Of a stretch of 64,000 nt of DNA, positions 24,510 to 32,488 are shown piece after piece. Within the stretch, counting starts at the first letter, position 1; each line of letters opens with the position of its first letter. The stretch is from an uncultured Clostridia bacterium (GTDB lineage: Bacteria > Bacillota > Clostridia > Oscillospirales > Ruminococcaceae), in assembly GCA_947628655.1 (NCBI GenBank), contig CANRAS010000001.1, positions 62,001 through 126,000 on the forward strand, given 5' to 3'. The notes under the pieces were generated by a model. It was not told the origin of the DNA. It did no database searches and was given only the letters and a program-made list of their open reading frames with translations. A program made the translations under genes and the position numbers.

Positions 24510-27008
24510 TTACATCTCCTCCAGTATCTTCCGAATGTTTTCCATTACCTCGTCCACTTCAAACTTGAACTCCCGCGCCGATACGCGAAACGCGCCCTGC
24601 CCCAGAATAATTATCTGCTCCGTGCCGTCGGAAGTCGCAACGCGAACGCGGTTGTTGGGCGACAGTTTATGCGCCGCGCGTTCAATGAAATTATCGGCGG
24701 TTTCGGCGTGCTTTGTGTACACAACGGTCACATCGCCGTAATGCTCTATTTCGCGGTCGCTTTTCACTTTATACGCGTCAAACACCAAAATCAGCCTGCA
24801 CCGCTTAAATCCGCAGTAGTTGCACATTAAATCAATAAGCCTCGCCCGCGCCGCGTCAAGATTTTCCCGCGCTGTCTTTGCAAGTTCTTCCCACGAGAAT
24901 ATGATGTTGTAGCCGTCCACAAGCAAATATTCCTCACCGCCCGTCGGCGCGTGGGATTTGTAGCCCTGTTCGGCGGGCTTGTCGCGGCGCATTGCGGAGC
25001 GTTCGGGACGCTTTATCTTCCCGTATGTCCGCTCGAATATCTCCATAAGCTCCCTGTCAGTCGCGGCGCGCTTTTTATAGAGGTTAATTTCCTCCTGCGA
25101 CACCGCGCTTTTACGGATTTGCAGAACGCTCGGAACGTGCATTTTATTCGGCACTTCGTCCCACTTTACGAGAACTCCCGCGCCGTGTGAACAGAAAATG
25201 CTGTCCGCGGAGTTTTCGACGTCGGCGTTGAAATCGTACCCCGTCTTTTCTATTACCTCGCTTTCATTATGGCACGGGAAATACCCGCAAAGGACGGTGT
25301 TCAGCCGTCCCGTGCCGTGGGTGTAGCTTAAGACGTCGGCGGAGTAGCTTTGCATTTCCGAAACGGGACACCGCCCCTCTATTACGGAATTGTCCCCGAC
25401 AGTTTTGGGAAGTGAAAATTCGGCGGACATTCGTTCAAGGTCGGTCATCGCCGTGCCGACCGCGCTTGTCGGAACTGTCAGCTTGAAGTGATAAAAAGGT
25501 TCAAGCAGAACGCTCTCCGCGCCCGCCAAACCCTGCCTTACGGCTCTGAAAACCGCCTGTGCGAAATCTCCGCTCTCCGTGTGTTTTGGGTGAGCGCGTC
25601 CCGCCGCGAGCGTTATTTTAACGTCAGTAAGCGGAGAACCCGTCAGTACGCCGATATGCCGATGTTCGCGCAGGAACGCCATCACCTGTTTCTGACGGTT
25701 TTCGTCAAGGTCACGGCAGTCCCGCGCGAACTGTATTCCGCTCCCGCGCGGGAGCGGTTCTATCAGCACATGCACCTCTGCATAGTGCCGAAGAGGTTCA
25801 TAATGCCCGACCCCCTCAACGGTGCTTTTTATCGTTTCGCGGTAGGAAATCATTCCCTCGCCGAATTCGACATTAACGCCAAACCGCTCGTCAATTATGC
25901 TTTGAAGTATCTCCGTCTGAATAACTCCCATAAGCGACGCGTGAATAACGCCGTTTACAAGCGAGAATTTCAGCGTAGGCTCTTCCTCTTCAAGGCGTTT
26001 AAGCGCGCTGTAAAGGCGTACCGCGTCCGTGTTTTCGGGGAGTATCAGCGCAAAGTTCAGCGGAGCGTCGGTTGTTGCCGTGCTGTTTTCCGCTTTTCCG
26101 AACGCTTGTCCCGCATACGTTTTTGAAAGCCCCGCGACAGCGGCCGTCTGCCCCGAAACGGCGGTATCAACGGCGGTAAACTTCGCACCGCTGTAAATCC
26201 GTATCGACGTTACCTTTTCGCCCGAAGTATCCAAAACCGCGCGGTTTTTAAGTTCCCCGCCGAGTATTTTCATATGCGTAAGCCGTACCCCGCCCGCGTC
26301 GGTCGAGATTTTGTAAACGCGCGCGGCGAACTCGTCATAACGCTCCCCCTCGCTCGAATAAGTATCAATTAACTTCAGAAACTTATCCACACCGACATTT
26401 TTCAGCGCCGAACCGAACATCACGGGGAACACGTTCCGCTTTGCAATCGCCCGCGCGATAAGTTTGTCGGGAACTTCTCCGCTTTCCAAAAGCGCGTTCA
26501 TACAGTCCTCGTCATATTCTGCGGTTATTTCGGGAATGTTTTCGGAAAAATCGGCAAAGTACGGCGAAAGCCCGCGAAGTTCCGTCAGTATTTCATCTTT
26601 GGAACGGCTGGAAATATCTGTTTTATTAACGAACGTGAAAATCGGCACTTTAAAACGGCTTAAAAGTCCGAACAGCGTTTCGGTATGCGTTTGAACTCCG
26701 TCCGTTCCGCTGATTACGAGTACAGCGCAGTCCGCGACGGAAAAGGCGCGTTCCGTTTCAGCGGAGAAATCCGCGTGACCAGGCGTATCAAGCAGAGTTA
26801 TCTCGGCGTTTTCCGTATGCAGAACAGCCTGCTTTGAAAATATAGTTATCCCGCGCTTGCGTTCGCGGGTATCATTATCGAGAAAGCAGTCCCCGTTATC
26901 CACGCGCCCCGCACGGCGTATCTCACCGGACGCCAGCAAAAGTGCCTCGGACAGCGTTGTTTTGCCCGCGTCAACGTGCGCCGCCATTACGGCGGTTATT
27001 CGTTTCAA
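24510..27008 (-). CDS. TetM/EF-G-like ribosome-associated GTPase fused to a NYN (YacP-like) domain
   Basis: 832 residues from TTG 27006-27008, chosen so that MKRITAVMAAHVDAGKTTL places the P-loop at the usual distance; an earlier in-frame start would run through a hairpin. GTPase motifs are HVDAGKTT (11-18), DTPGHADF (about 75) and NKTD (about 130), followed by EF-G-like domains II to V as in the TetM/TetW/TetO group. From about residue 688 a YacP-type NYN domain is added: LLVDGYNII, LVFDAYKV, TKHAETADNFIE and VATSDGTEQ carry the conserved acidic residues of that putative nuclease fold. The set-up suggests an enzyme that acts on translating ribosomes or their RNA. Tetracycline resistance is not shown. 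It lies between the acpS-like gene and trmO. Confidence 0.85.
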   Translation of the reverse strand: MKRITAVMAAHVDAGKTTLSEALLLASGEIRRAGRVDNGDCFLDNDTRERKRGITIFSKQAVLHTENAEITLLDTPGHADFSAETERAFSVADCAVLVISGTDGVQTHTETLFGLLSRFKVPIFTFVNKTDISSRSKDEILTELRGLSPYFADFSENIPEITAEYDEDCMNALLESGEVPDKLIARAIAKRNVFPVMFGSALKNVGVDKFLKLIDTYSSEGERYDEFAARVYKISTDAGGVRLTHMKILGGELKNRAVLDTSGEKVTSIRIYSGAKFTAVDTAVSGQTAAVAGLSKTYAGQAFGKAENSTATTDAPLNFALILPENTDAVRLYSALKRLEEEEPTLKFSLVNGVIHASLMGVIQTEILQSIIDERFGVNVEFGEGMISYRETIKSTVEGVGHYEPLRHYAEVHVLIEPLPRGSGIQFARDCRDLDENRQKQVMAFLREHRHIGVLTGSPLTDVKITLAAGRAHPKHTESGDFAQAVFRAVRQGLAGAESVLLEPFYHFKLTVPTSAVGTAMTDLERMSAEFSLPKTVGDNSVIEGRCPVSEMQSYSADVLSYTHGTGRLNTVLCGYFPCHNESEVIEKTGYDFNADVENSADSIFCSHGAGVLVKWDEVPNKMHVPSVLQIRKSAVSQEEINLYKKRAATDRELMEIFERTYGKIKRPERSAMRRDKPAEQGYKSHAPTGGEEYLLVDGYNIIFSWEELAKTARENLDAARARLIDLMCNYCGFKRCRLILVFDAYKVKSDREIEHYGDVTVVYTKHAETADNFIERAAHKLSPNNRVRVATSDGTEQIIILGQGAFRVSAREFKFEVDEVMENIRKILEEM

Positions 27009-27046
27009 TATCACCACTCGCAGTCTTTTGTAGTTTAAACACACAA

Positions 27047-27082
27047 TGCATGGCACCGGGAATACTCCCGAAAAGCCATGCA
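27047..27082 (-). promoter_or_regulatory. Leader hairpin before the GTPase-NYN gene
   Basis: TGCATGGC (27047-27054) pairs with GCCATGCA (27075-27082), with an inner CGGG/CCCG stem (27057-27060, 27067-27070). It lies between the acpS-like stop and the TTG start, 40 bases upstream. No clear T run follows on the minus strand, so it is more likely an RNA-stability or translation-control hairpin than a terminator. Confidence 0.5.
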
Positions 27083-27093
27083 TCGTTATGTAT

Positions 27094-27474
27094 TTACTTG
27101 TTGATTATAACGCTTGCCGTCGCGTATTCACGGCAGGAGTCAACGGAAACATTGACGGTATACCCCTCGCGCTCGACGAGTATCTTCGCGTTTCCCTCCG
27201 CTATTACGAACGGACTTCCGAGTCTGTCGCGCAAAACGGAAATATCCTGCGCCCTAATCAGACGCATACCCGTGCCGATAGCCTTTGCGAAAGCTATCTT
27301 TACGCAGTAATTCTCCGCTATCAGCGCGGGGTTTAATTTGTGCTTTACCAGAAAACGTATCTCGTCCGCTGAGAAATACTGCGACAAAAACCGCTTGTTC
27401 TTACAGCTTTTTCTGATACGGGACATTTCAACTATCGCCGTCCCCGTGCGAATAAAAAGATTACTACTTGACAT
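27094..27474 (-). CDS. AcpS-like protein lacking the metal-binding residues
   Basis: 126 residues, collinear with holo-ACP synthase. GTAIVEMSRI (11-20) stands where AcpS has G(I/L)D(I)xExxRI; YCVKIAFAKAIGTG (about 57-70) where it has AAKEAFxKAxGTG; VNVSVDSCREYATASVII closes the protein as in AcpS (xVSITHTxxYA). The Asp of the first motif is Ala, the Glu of the second is Ile and the His of the third is lost, so both magnesium ligands are missing. It overlaps the upstream membrane-protein gene by 11 bases. It probably keeps the fold (trimer, CoA- or ACP-binding) without transferase activity. Confidence 0.7.
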   Translation of the reverse strand: MSSSNLFIRTGTAIVEMSRIRKSCKNKRFLSQYFSADEIRFLVKHKLNPALIAENYCVKIAFAKAIGTGMRLIRAQDISVLRDRLGSPFVIAEGNAKILVEREGYTVNVSVDSCREYATASVIINK

Positions 27475-27982
27475 CGCTTTCTAATTTCGCGCGCAGTTGT
27501 TTCGGAATTTCCTGCGCGATTGCCTCCCTTGTTTTTTCGTTTGGATTGAAGATGACCTTTACATCGCCGTATTCGGAATGCTTTACAAGCAGATAATGCG
27601 CGTCTTTCGCAAGACCGCTTGTCGCGTGAACCGTCGTTTCCGCCTCTATTTCCTGTTCGGGAGGATATTTCCCGATGTCGTACGCCTTTTTAAGGTCAAC
27701 GGTTATCATACGTTTGCGCTTGCGCTTGCCGATTATCTTGTCAATATCCATTTCGTTGTTTGTGATTATATATTCATATTCTATATTGGAGTTAATTATA
27801 ACCATAACGCCGAGCGCCAAAAATCCCGCGGCGAAAATGGACAGAAACACAAGCCCCGCGAACACCGAGAAAAACATACACGCCGCCATAGCCAGCAGAG
27901 AACCGCCCGCCATTGCTATAGTTTTAGCCGTTTCCGCTCCCGTTTTCTTTTTAGAAACTATCTGTTCCGAACAATTATCCAT
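27464..27982 (-). CDS. Two-helix membrane protein (DUF6106-like)
   Basis: 172 residues from ATG 27980-27982 (AGGGGCGGGAT upstream; a GTG at 28000 is in frame but has no site). A short N-terminal segment (MDNCSEQIVSKKKT) precedes a hydrophobic hairpin (about 18-66), then a cytoplasmic beta-rich part with YEYIITNNEMDIDKIIGKRKRKRM, a recurring phrase in clostridial DUF6106 proteins as remembered. It heads a unit with the acpS-like gene and probably the GTPase-NYN gene. Function unknown. Confidence 0.6.
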   Translation of the reverse strand: MDNCSEQIVSKKKTGAETAKTIAMAGGSLLAMAACMFFSVFAGLVFLSIFAAGFLALGVMVIINSNIEYEYIITNNEMDIDKIIGKRKRKRMITVDLKKAYDIGKYPPEQEIEAETTVHATSGLAKDAHYLLVKHSEYGDVKVIFNPNEKTREAIAQEIPKQLRAKLESDVK

Positions 27983-28048
27983 TATCCCGCCCCTGTCCAC
28001 GTTTTAGCATATAAGCCGAGCAAATTTATCCCGACCGCATAATATAGT

Positions 28049-28077
28049 ATATCACAAATTTTTAGGAAAATCAAGGG
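28049..28077 (-). promoter_or_regulatory. Sigma-A promoter for the DUF6106-like/acpS-like unit
   Basis: TTGATT (28077-28072), 17-base spacer, TATACT (28054-28049) on the minus strand. Confidence 0.7.
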
Positions 28078-28167
28078 GTATTTTATCTATTTTTCATAAA
28101 TTTGTACCGCCGGCTTTGAAAAAACTATCGACTTATTAAAAATTAAGTGATATTTTCGCAATAGCTA

Positions 28168-28196
28168 TTGAAATTTTCGAGGAAATTTGTTATAAT
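28168..28196 (+). promoter_or_regulatory. Sigma-A promoter for proBA
   Basis: TTGAAA (28168-28173), 17-base spacer, TATAAT (28191-28196). The leader to proB is about 60 bases with no T-box or other recognised element. The divergent gap 27983-28261 otherwise holds only the opposite promoter. Confidence 0.75.
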
Positions 28197-28261
28197 AAAT
28201 GTGTATGTAAATTAATCTGCATATTATAATATCTGAGAAATAGAAAGCGGGCGGTGAAATT

Positions 28262-29050
28262 ATGCCTTGTTTTAAAGATAAAAAGCGGGTAGTAATAAAG
28301 GTTGGGAGCAGTACGCTCGCCTATCCCGAAACGGGAAGTATGAATATCCGCAAGAGCCGTACTCTCGTTGAAGTACTGTCAGACCTCAAAAATTCGGGGC
28401 GAGAGATTGTTTTTGTAAGTTCGGGAGCGCAGTGCGTAGGCGCGTCCAAGGGCGGTTTCCGCGAAAAACCGAAAGACACGCCGTCAAAGCAGGCTTGCGC
28501 CGCAATAGGACAGACGGAACTTATGAAGTTCTACAGCGAGAATTTCGGGAGGTTCAATCATAACGTGGCGCAGTTGCTTCTGACGCGCGACGTTATCAGC
28601 AACGAAGAACGGCGCACGAACGTTATAAACACGTTCAACAGGCTGTTTGAACTGTCCGTAGTGCCGATTATAAACGCAAACGATGTTGTGTCTATCGAGC
28701 ATTTGGATTTCGATGAAAACGACACATTAGCCGCGATTGTCGCAAAGCTGTGCGGTGCGGATTTGCTTGTAATGCTGACGGACGTTGACGGACTGTACAC
28801 GGGCGACCCCGCCGACCCGAACGCAAAGTTCATTGACGTTGTGGATAATATCAATTACGATATAATCGGAATGGCGCAGGGGAGCGGTTCGGCTGTCGGT
28901 TCGGGAGGAATGCTCACGAAGATCGAAGCGGCGCAGATAGCGGCGCAGGCGGGGATAGACGCGGTGATAATCGGCAATAAAGACCCGAAACTTCTGTATC
29001 AGCTTTTTGAGAGCGACAGCGCCCGCTGTACATGGTTTAAGGCGCAGTGA
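28262..29050 (+). CDS. proB: Glutamate 5-kinase
   Basis: First step of proline synthesis: phosphorylates glutamate with ATP. 262 residues of amino-acid-kinase fold: VVIKVGSSTL (9-18), FVSSGAQCVGASKG, TRDVISNEERRTNVINTF, NANDVVS and LVMLTDVDGLYTGDP, with GSGGMLTKIEAAQIAAQAGID near the end. It is the short form without the C-terminal PUA domain found in E. coli ProB. ATG 28262 follows GGGCGGTGAAATT. proA follows 16 bases beyond the stop; the product is channelled to it. Confidence 0.95.
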   Translation: MPCFKDKKRVVIKVGSSTLAYPETGSMNIRKSRTLVEVLSDLKNSGREIVFVSSGAQCVGASKGGFREKPKDTPSKQACAAIGQTELMKFYSENFGRFNHNVAQLLLTRDVISNEERRTNVINTFNRLFELSVVPIINANDVVSIEHLDFDENDTLAAIVAKLCGADLLVMLTDVDGLYTGDPADPNAKFIDVVDNINYDIIGMAQGSGSAVGSGGMLTKIEAAQIAAQAGIDAVIIGNKDPKLLYQLFESDSARCTWFKAQ

Positions 29051-29066
29051 AAGGAAAGTGACAGCA

Positions 29067-30320
29067 TTGAACAGCAGTGAATATATGGACGCGCTAGGCG
29101 CACGCGCGAAGAAATCCGCGCCGAGGCTTGCGGAATGTTCCGAGAGCGCGAAGAACAATATACTTTGCGGGATAGCGAAAGAACTCGAAAACAACGCCGC
29201 GCGGATAATCGAAGTAAACAAGACGGATATAGACCGCGCGCGGGAGAGCGGAATAAGTTCTTCCTTAATTGACAGGCTTACGCTCACCGAAAAGCGGATA
29301 GCCGATATGGCGGACGGAATTAGACAAGTCGCCGATTTGCCCGACCCCGTGGGAATTACAATAAGCGAACGCACTCTGAAAAGCGGGCTCAGACTGCGCA
29401 AAGTGAGCGTTCCTATGGGCGTTATCGGGATAATCTTTGAAAGCCGTCCGAACGTCACCGCCGACGCCGCCGCGCTCTGCTTTAAAGCGGGCAGCGCGGT
29501 CATTCTCCGAGGCGGGAGCGACGCTATAAATACGAATAAGTTCCTCACAGACCTTATGCGGGGAATAATCGAAAAGAACGGCTTGCCGTCCGACTGCGTT
29601 CAGCTTGTCGAGGACACAAGCCACGACACCGCAAACGCGATGATGTGCGCTGATAAGTACATCGACCTGCTTATTCCGCGCGGAGGAAAACGGCTTATAC
29701 AGACGGTTGTCGAAAATTCGACCGTTCCCGTAATTCAAACGGGCGCGGGAAACTGCCATGTTTACGTCGATGAAACCGCAGATTTAGATATGGCGGTGCG
29801 TATTATCAATAACGCGAAAACACAGCGCCCGTCGGTGTGCAACGCGATAGAAAGCATACTTGTACACGAGAAAATCGCGCCCGAATTTTTCAAAAAGCTG
29901 GACGAACTCTGGCAGGGCAGAGTGGCGATAGTCGGCGATGAAAAGACCGCCGAAAATATCAAAGTGGAAAAAATCGCCGATGATAACGATTTCGCCGCGG
30001 AGTTTCTCGAACTTAAACTTTCAAGCAAGGTTGTAAGCGGCGTACGCGAGGCGATTGAGCATATCAATAAATTCGGCACGGGTCACAGCGAGTGCATTGT
30101 GACGAAATCCGAAGAAAACGCACAGCTTTTCCAGCGGGCGGTTGACGCGGCGGCGGTGTATGTAAACGCCTCCACGCGCTTTACGGACGGTTTTGAGTTC
30201 GGCTTAGGCGCGGAAATCGGCATTTCCACGCAAAAACTTCACGCAAGAGGACCTATGGGTCTTGAGGAAATAGTGTCGTATAAGTATCTTATTAACGGCA
30301 CGGGACAGGTAAGAGAGTAA
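29067..30320 (+). CDS. proA: Gamma-glutamyl phosphate reductase
   Basis: 417 residues from TTG 29067, selected because AAAGGAAAG lies eight bases upstream and the length equals the family norm; the frame is open further back into proB. ALDH-superfamily reductase that turns glutamyl phosphate into glutamate semialdehyde with NADPH. Motifs: KVSVPMGVIGIIFESRPNV, FKAGSAVILRGGSDA, LIPRGGKRLIQ, and the catalytic cysteine in RPSVCNAIE (about residue 257). Second gene of the proBA operon. Confidence 0.95.
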   Translation: MNSSEYMDALGARAKKSAPRLAECSESAKNNILCGIAKELENNAARIIEVNKTDIDRARESGISSSLIDRLTLTEKRIADMADGIRQVADLPDPVGITISERTLKSGLRLRKVSVPMGVIGIIFESRPNVTADAAALCFKAGSAVILRGGSDAINTNKFLTDLMRGIIEKNGLPSDCVQLVEDTSHDTANAMMCADKYIDLLIPRGGKRLIQTVVENSTVPVIQTGAGNCHVYVDETADLDMAVRIINNAKTQRPSVCNAIESILVHEKIAPEFFKKLDELWQGRVAIVGDEKTAENIKVEKIADDNDFAAEFLELKLSSKVVSGVREAIEHINKFGTGHSECIVTKSEENAQLFQRAVDAAAVYVNASTRFTDGFEFGLGAEIGISTQKLHARGPMGLEEIVSYKYLINGTGQVRE

Positions 30321-30348
30321 TTTGGATTTTTAATATTAAGAGGTAAAA

Positions 30349-31185
30349 ATGGCAAAAAGGAACAAACAAGAAACCACAAGCCGCGAAAAGTACAGCGAGG
30401 ACGTTATAAACGAACTTCTCGGCGAAATAGAGGACGAACCCGACATCGAGATAGAAGAAGATGTTCTGAGTATGGGCAATTCCTCCGAGGACGACGCGAA
30501 AACCGCCGAACCCGACGAGGAAAAGAGCGCAAAAACCCGCAGGTGGTATTTTGCGGCGGCTGTTTTCATTATCATTATGGCGGTCATAGGGCTTGTATCG
30601 TCCGTGCGCTTTGTCGTGAAAGGCATAAGCAATATGGCGGACAACACCGCGCTGAAAACGGAGTTCGCGCGCTTTCTTCTGCCCGTTGTGGCAAACGATA
30701 TAGCGCCGTTTGAAGATGAAAGCGAGATAACAAATTCGTCAAAAGTAAGCTGTTCTATATGGAATATTCTGATAAACAAGGACACTTCCGAATACAAGCC
30801 CTCGTCGGACGGCGGAATTTTAGTTCCCGAATATGACGTGAGCGTATCCTGCAAGGAACTTTTCGGCGCGAAGTCAACGCTTTCACATCAGACGGTCGGC
30901 GTTGGAGATTCGCGGTTTGTGTATGACGAAAAAAATCACGTCTACACCTGCAGCAAGAATATGCGCTACTTGAACTACGCCCCGAAAATCACCGAAATGA
31001 CAGGCAGAAACGGCACTTATGTGCTGACCGTTGACTATATCCCGCCGTCGATTACAATGGCGGTAGAGGGTTTGGGCATAACGTCGGAATCCGTTAAAAC
31101 GCTTGAATACACAATATCTCGTGTGGATAAAAAGAATACTCTCGTTTCCGTAAGATTTATAAGCGGAACGCAGGACGTAGGCTAA
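30349..31185 (+). CDS. Single-pass membrane protein of unknown function
   Basis: 278 residues. The N-terminal cytoplasmic part (1-63) is highly charged and acidic (LLGEIEDEPDIEIEEDVL). One membrane helix (about 66-88) precedes an external domain of about 190 residues without Cys clusters or known motifs (SCSIWNILINKDTSEYKP, LVPEYDVSV, KITEMTGRNGTYVLTVDYIPP). ATG 30349 follows AGAGGTAAAA. It is 28 bases after proA and 20 bases before a PrsA/SurA-like foldase gene, so it may be an envelope protein. I do not recognise the family. Confidence 0.6.
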   Translation: MAKRNKQETTSREKYSEDVINELLGEIEDEPDIEIEEDVLSMGNSSEDDAKTAEPDEEKSAKTRRWYFAAAVFIIIMAVIGLVSSVRFVVKGISNMADNTALKTEFARFLLPVVANDIAPFEDESEITNSSKVSCSIWNILINKDTSEYKPSSDGGILVPEYDVSVSCKELFGAKSTLSHQTVGVGDSRFVYDEKNHVYTCSKNMRYLNYAPKITEMTGRNGTYVLTVDYIPPSITMAVEGLGITSESVKTLEYTISRVDKKNTLVSVRFISGTQDVG

Positions 31186-31204
31186 TTTAGGAGGACATCA
31201 CAAA

Positions 31205-32416
31205 ATGAAGAAGATTGCAAAAAGAATAGCGGCGGCAGTGCTTGCGGTATGCCTTGCGGCGTCGCTTTGCGGATGTGACAGGGGCTATATTATGACGGTA
31301 GACGGTATGGAGATCAGAAACGGCGTTTACCTTACGTTCCAGCAGTCGGCTTATTCAAAGGCGCAGACCGAACTGAACAATCAGAATTCCGAAACTTCCG
31401 CAGACGCGAGCGCAGATGATACGACAAGCAAAGAAAGCGTTCCGCTGACCGAAGAAACGATAGCGGGCGTGAGCGGTTCGCAATGGATAAAGGACGAAAC
31501 CTTGAAAGCCGTAGTGCGGTTCGTTGCCGTTCAGAGAAAGTGCGAGGAACTCGGCATTGCTCTTACCGATGAAGAACAAGCCGAAATCAACGAGCAGGTA
31601 AACGCAACGTGGGATGACAAGGACAGCTACGCGCAGTACTATTACGGCTTTGACACGATGGGCGAATACTACGAAAGCAAGGGAATTGCCAAAGAATCGT
31701 ATAAGCAGATAGCGCAGGTAAGCAAACTTCAGCAAAAGCTGTTTTTGCACTATTACGACGAGGGCGGGGAGTTTGAGATACCCGAAAGCGAGTTTAACGA
31801 ATTTTTAACGGGCAAATACGCGAGATTTAAATACATCTCCGCGCCTTATACCGACGCTGAGGGTACAAAGCTCGAAAGCGACGAGGACAAGAAAGCCGTC
31901 CGCGACGATCTCCAAAAGTATGCCGACCGCCTGAACAACGGCGAAAAGCCCGTTGACGTTTTCTATGATTATCTGACAGACCAGGCGACCGCCCGCGCCG
32001 AGGCGCAGGCTGAAACTAAAGAGGACTTCGGCGATCTTACAAAGGACGAGTGGATAAAACAGCAGGTAGACAGCGCAGACATCACGAAAGAGGAAACCGA
32101 CGAAGATTTGGACTATGTTGTGACAAAAGACAACACGAACCTCGAAACCATACTTACAGAGTTCATCTTCGACGCGGAAATCGACGGCAAGGCGAAAATC
32201 GTCGCAGGCGAAAACGCCGCTTATCTTGTGATAAAGGAAGATATTACCAAACAGAACAAATGGCTCGACGCGAACAGGGAAGGCGTTATGTCCGAGATGA
32301 AAGGCGACGATTTCCAGAGTATGCTTGACCTTTTCGGGCAGAATTACGAAAAGACGATTGATGAAAGTCTGGTAAACAGCAAATACAGTCCCGAAAAACT
32401 GAACCCGAAAAAATAA
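31205..32416 (+). CDS. PrsA/SurA-N-like foldase lipoprotein without PPIase domain
   Basis: 403 residues. Lipoprotein signal MKKIAKRIAAAVLAVCLAAS, lipobox SLCGC, then a SurA-N/PrsA-type helical chaperone region: MTVDGMEIRNGVYLTFQQ near residue 30, LGIALTDEEQAEINEQV (about 118-134), MGEYYESKGIAKESYKQIAQ. The part that in PrsA would be a parvulin PPIase lacks the usual GGDLG and HILV motifs and is replaced by an acidic helical segment. It probably works outside the membrane as a folding helper for exported proteins. ATG 31205 follows TTTAGGAGGACATCACAAA. A hairpin CCCGCC/GGCGGG (32434-32448) follows. Confidence 0.7.
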   Translation: MKKIAKRIAAAVLAVCLAASLCGCDRGYIMTVDGMEIRNGVYLTFQQSAYSKAQTELNNQNSETSADASADDTTSKESVPLTEETIAGVSGSQWIKDETLKAVVRFVAVQRKCEELGIALTDEEQAEINEQVNATWDDKDSYAQYYYGFDTMGEYYESKGIAKESYKQIAQVSKLQQKLFLHYYDEGGEFEIPESEFNEFLTGKYARFKYISAPYTDAEGTKLESDEDKKAVRDDLQKYADRLNNGEKPVDVFYDYLTDQATARAEAQAETKEDFGDLTKDEWIKQQVDSADITKEETDEDLDYVVTKDNTNLETILTEFIFDAEIDGKAKIVAGENAAYLVIKEDITKQNKWLDANREGVMSEMKGDDFQSMLDLFGQNYEKTIDESLVNSKYSPEKLNPKK

Positions 32417-32488
32417 TTGAAACTTTAGGATTTCCCGCCGTCGGCGGGATAATTCTTGCTGTGATCCGATGAATGTGCGGAGGAAATT

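Noticed and set aside
24510..27008. Tetracycline resistance gene
   Set aside because: TetM-group similarity alone; the NYN fusion and chromosomal housekeeping neighbours speak against a transferred resistance gene.
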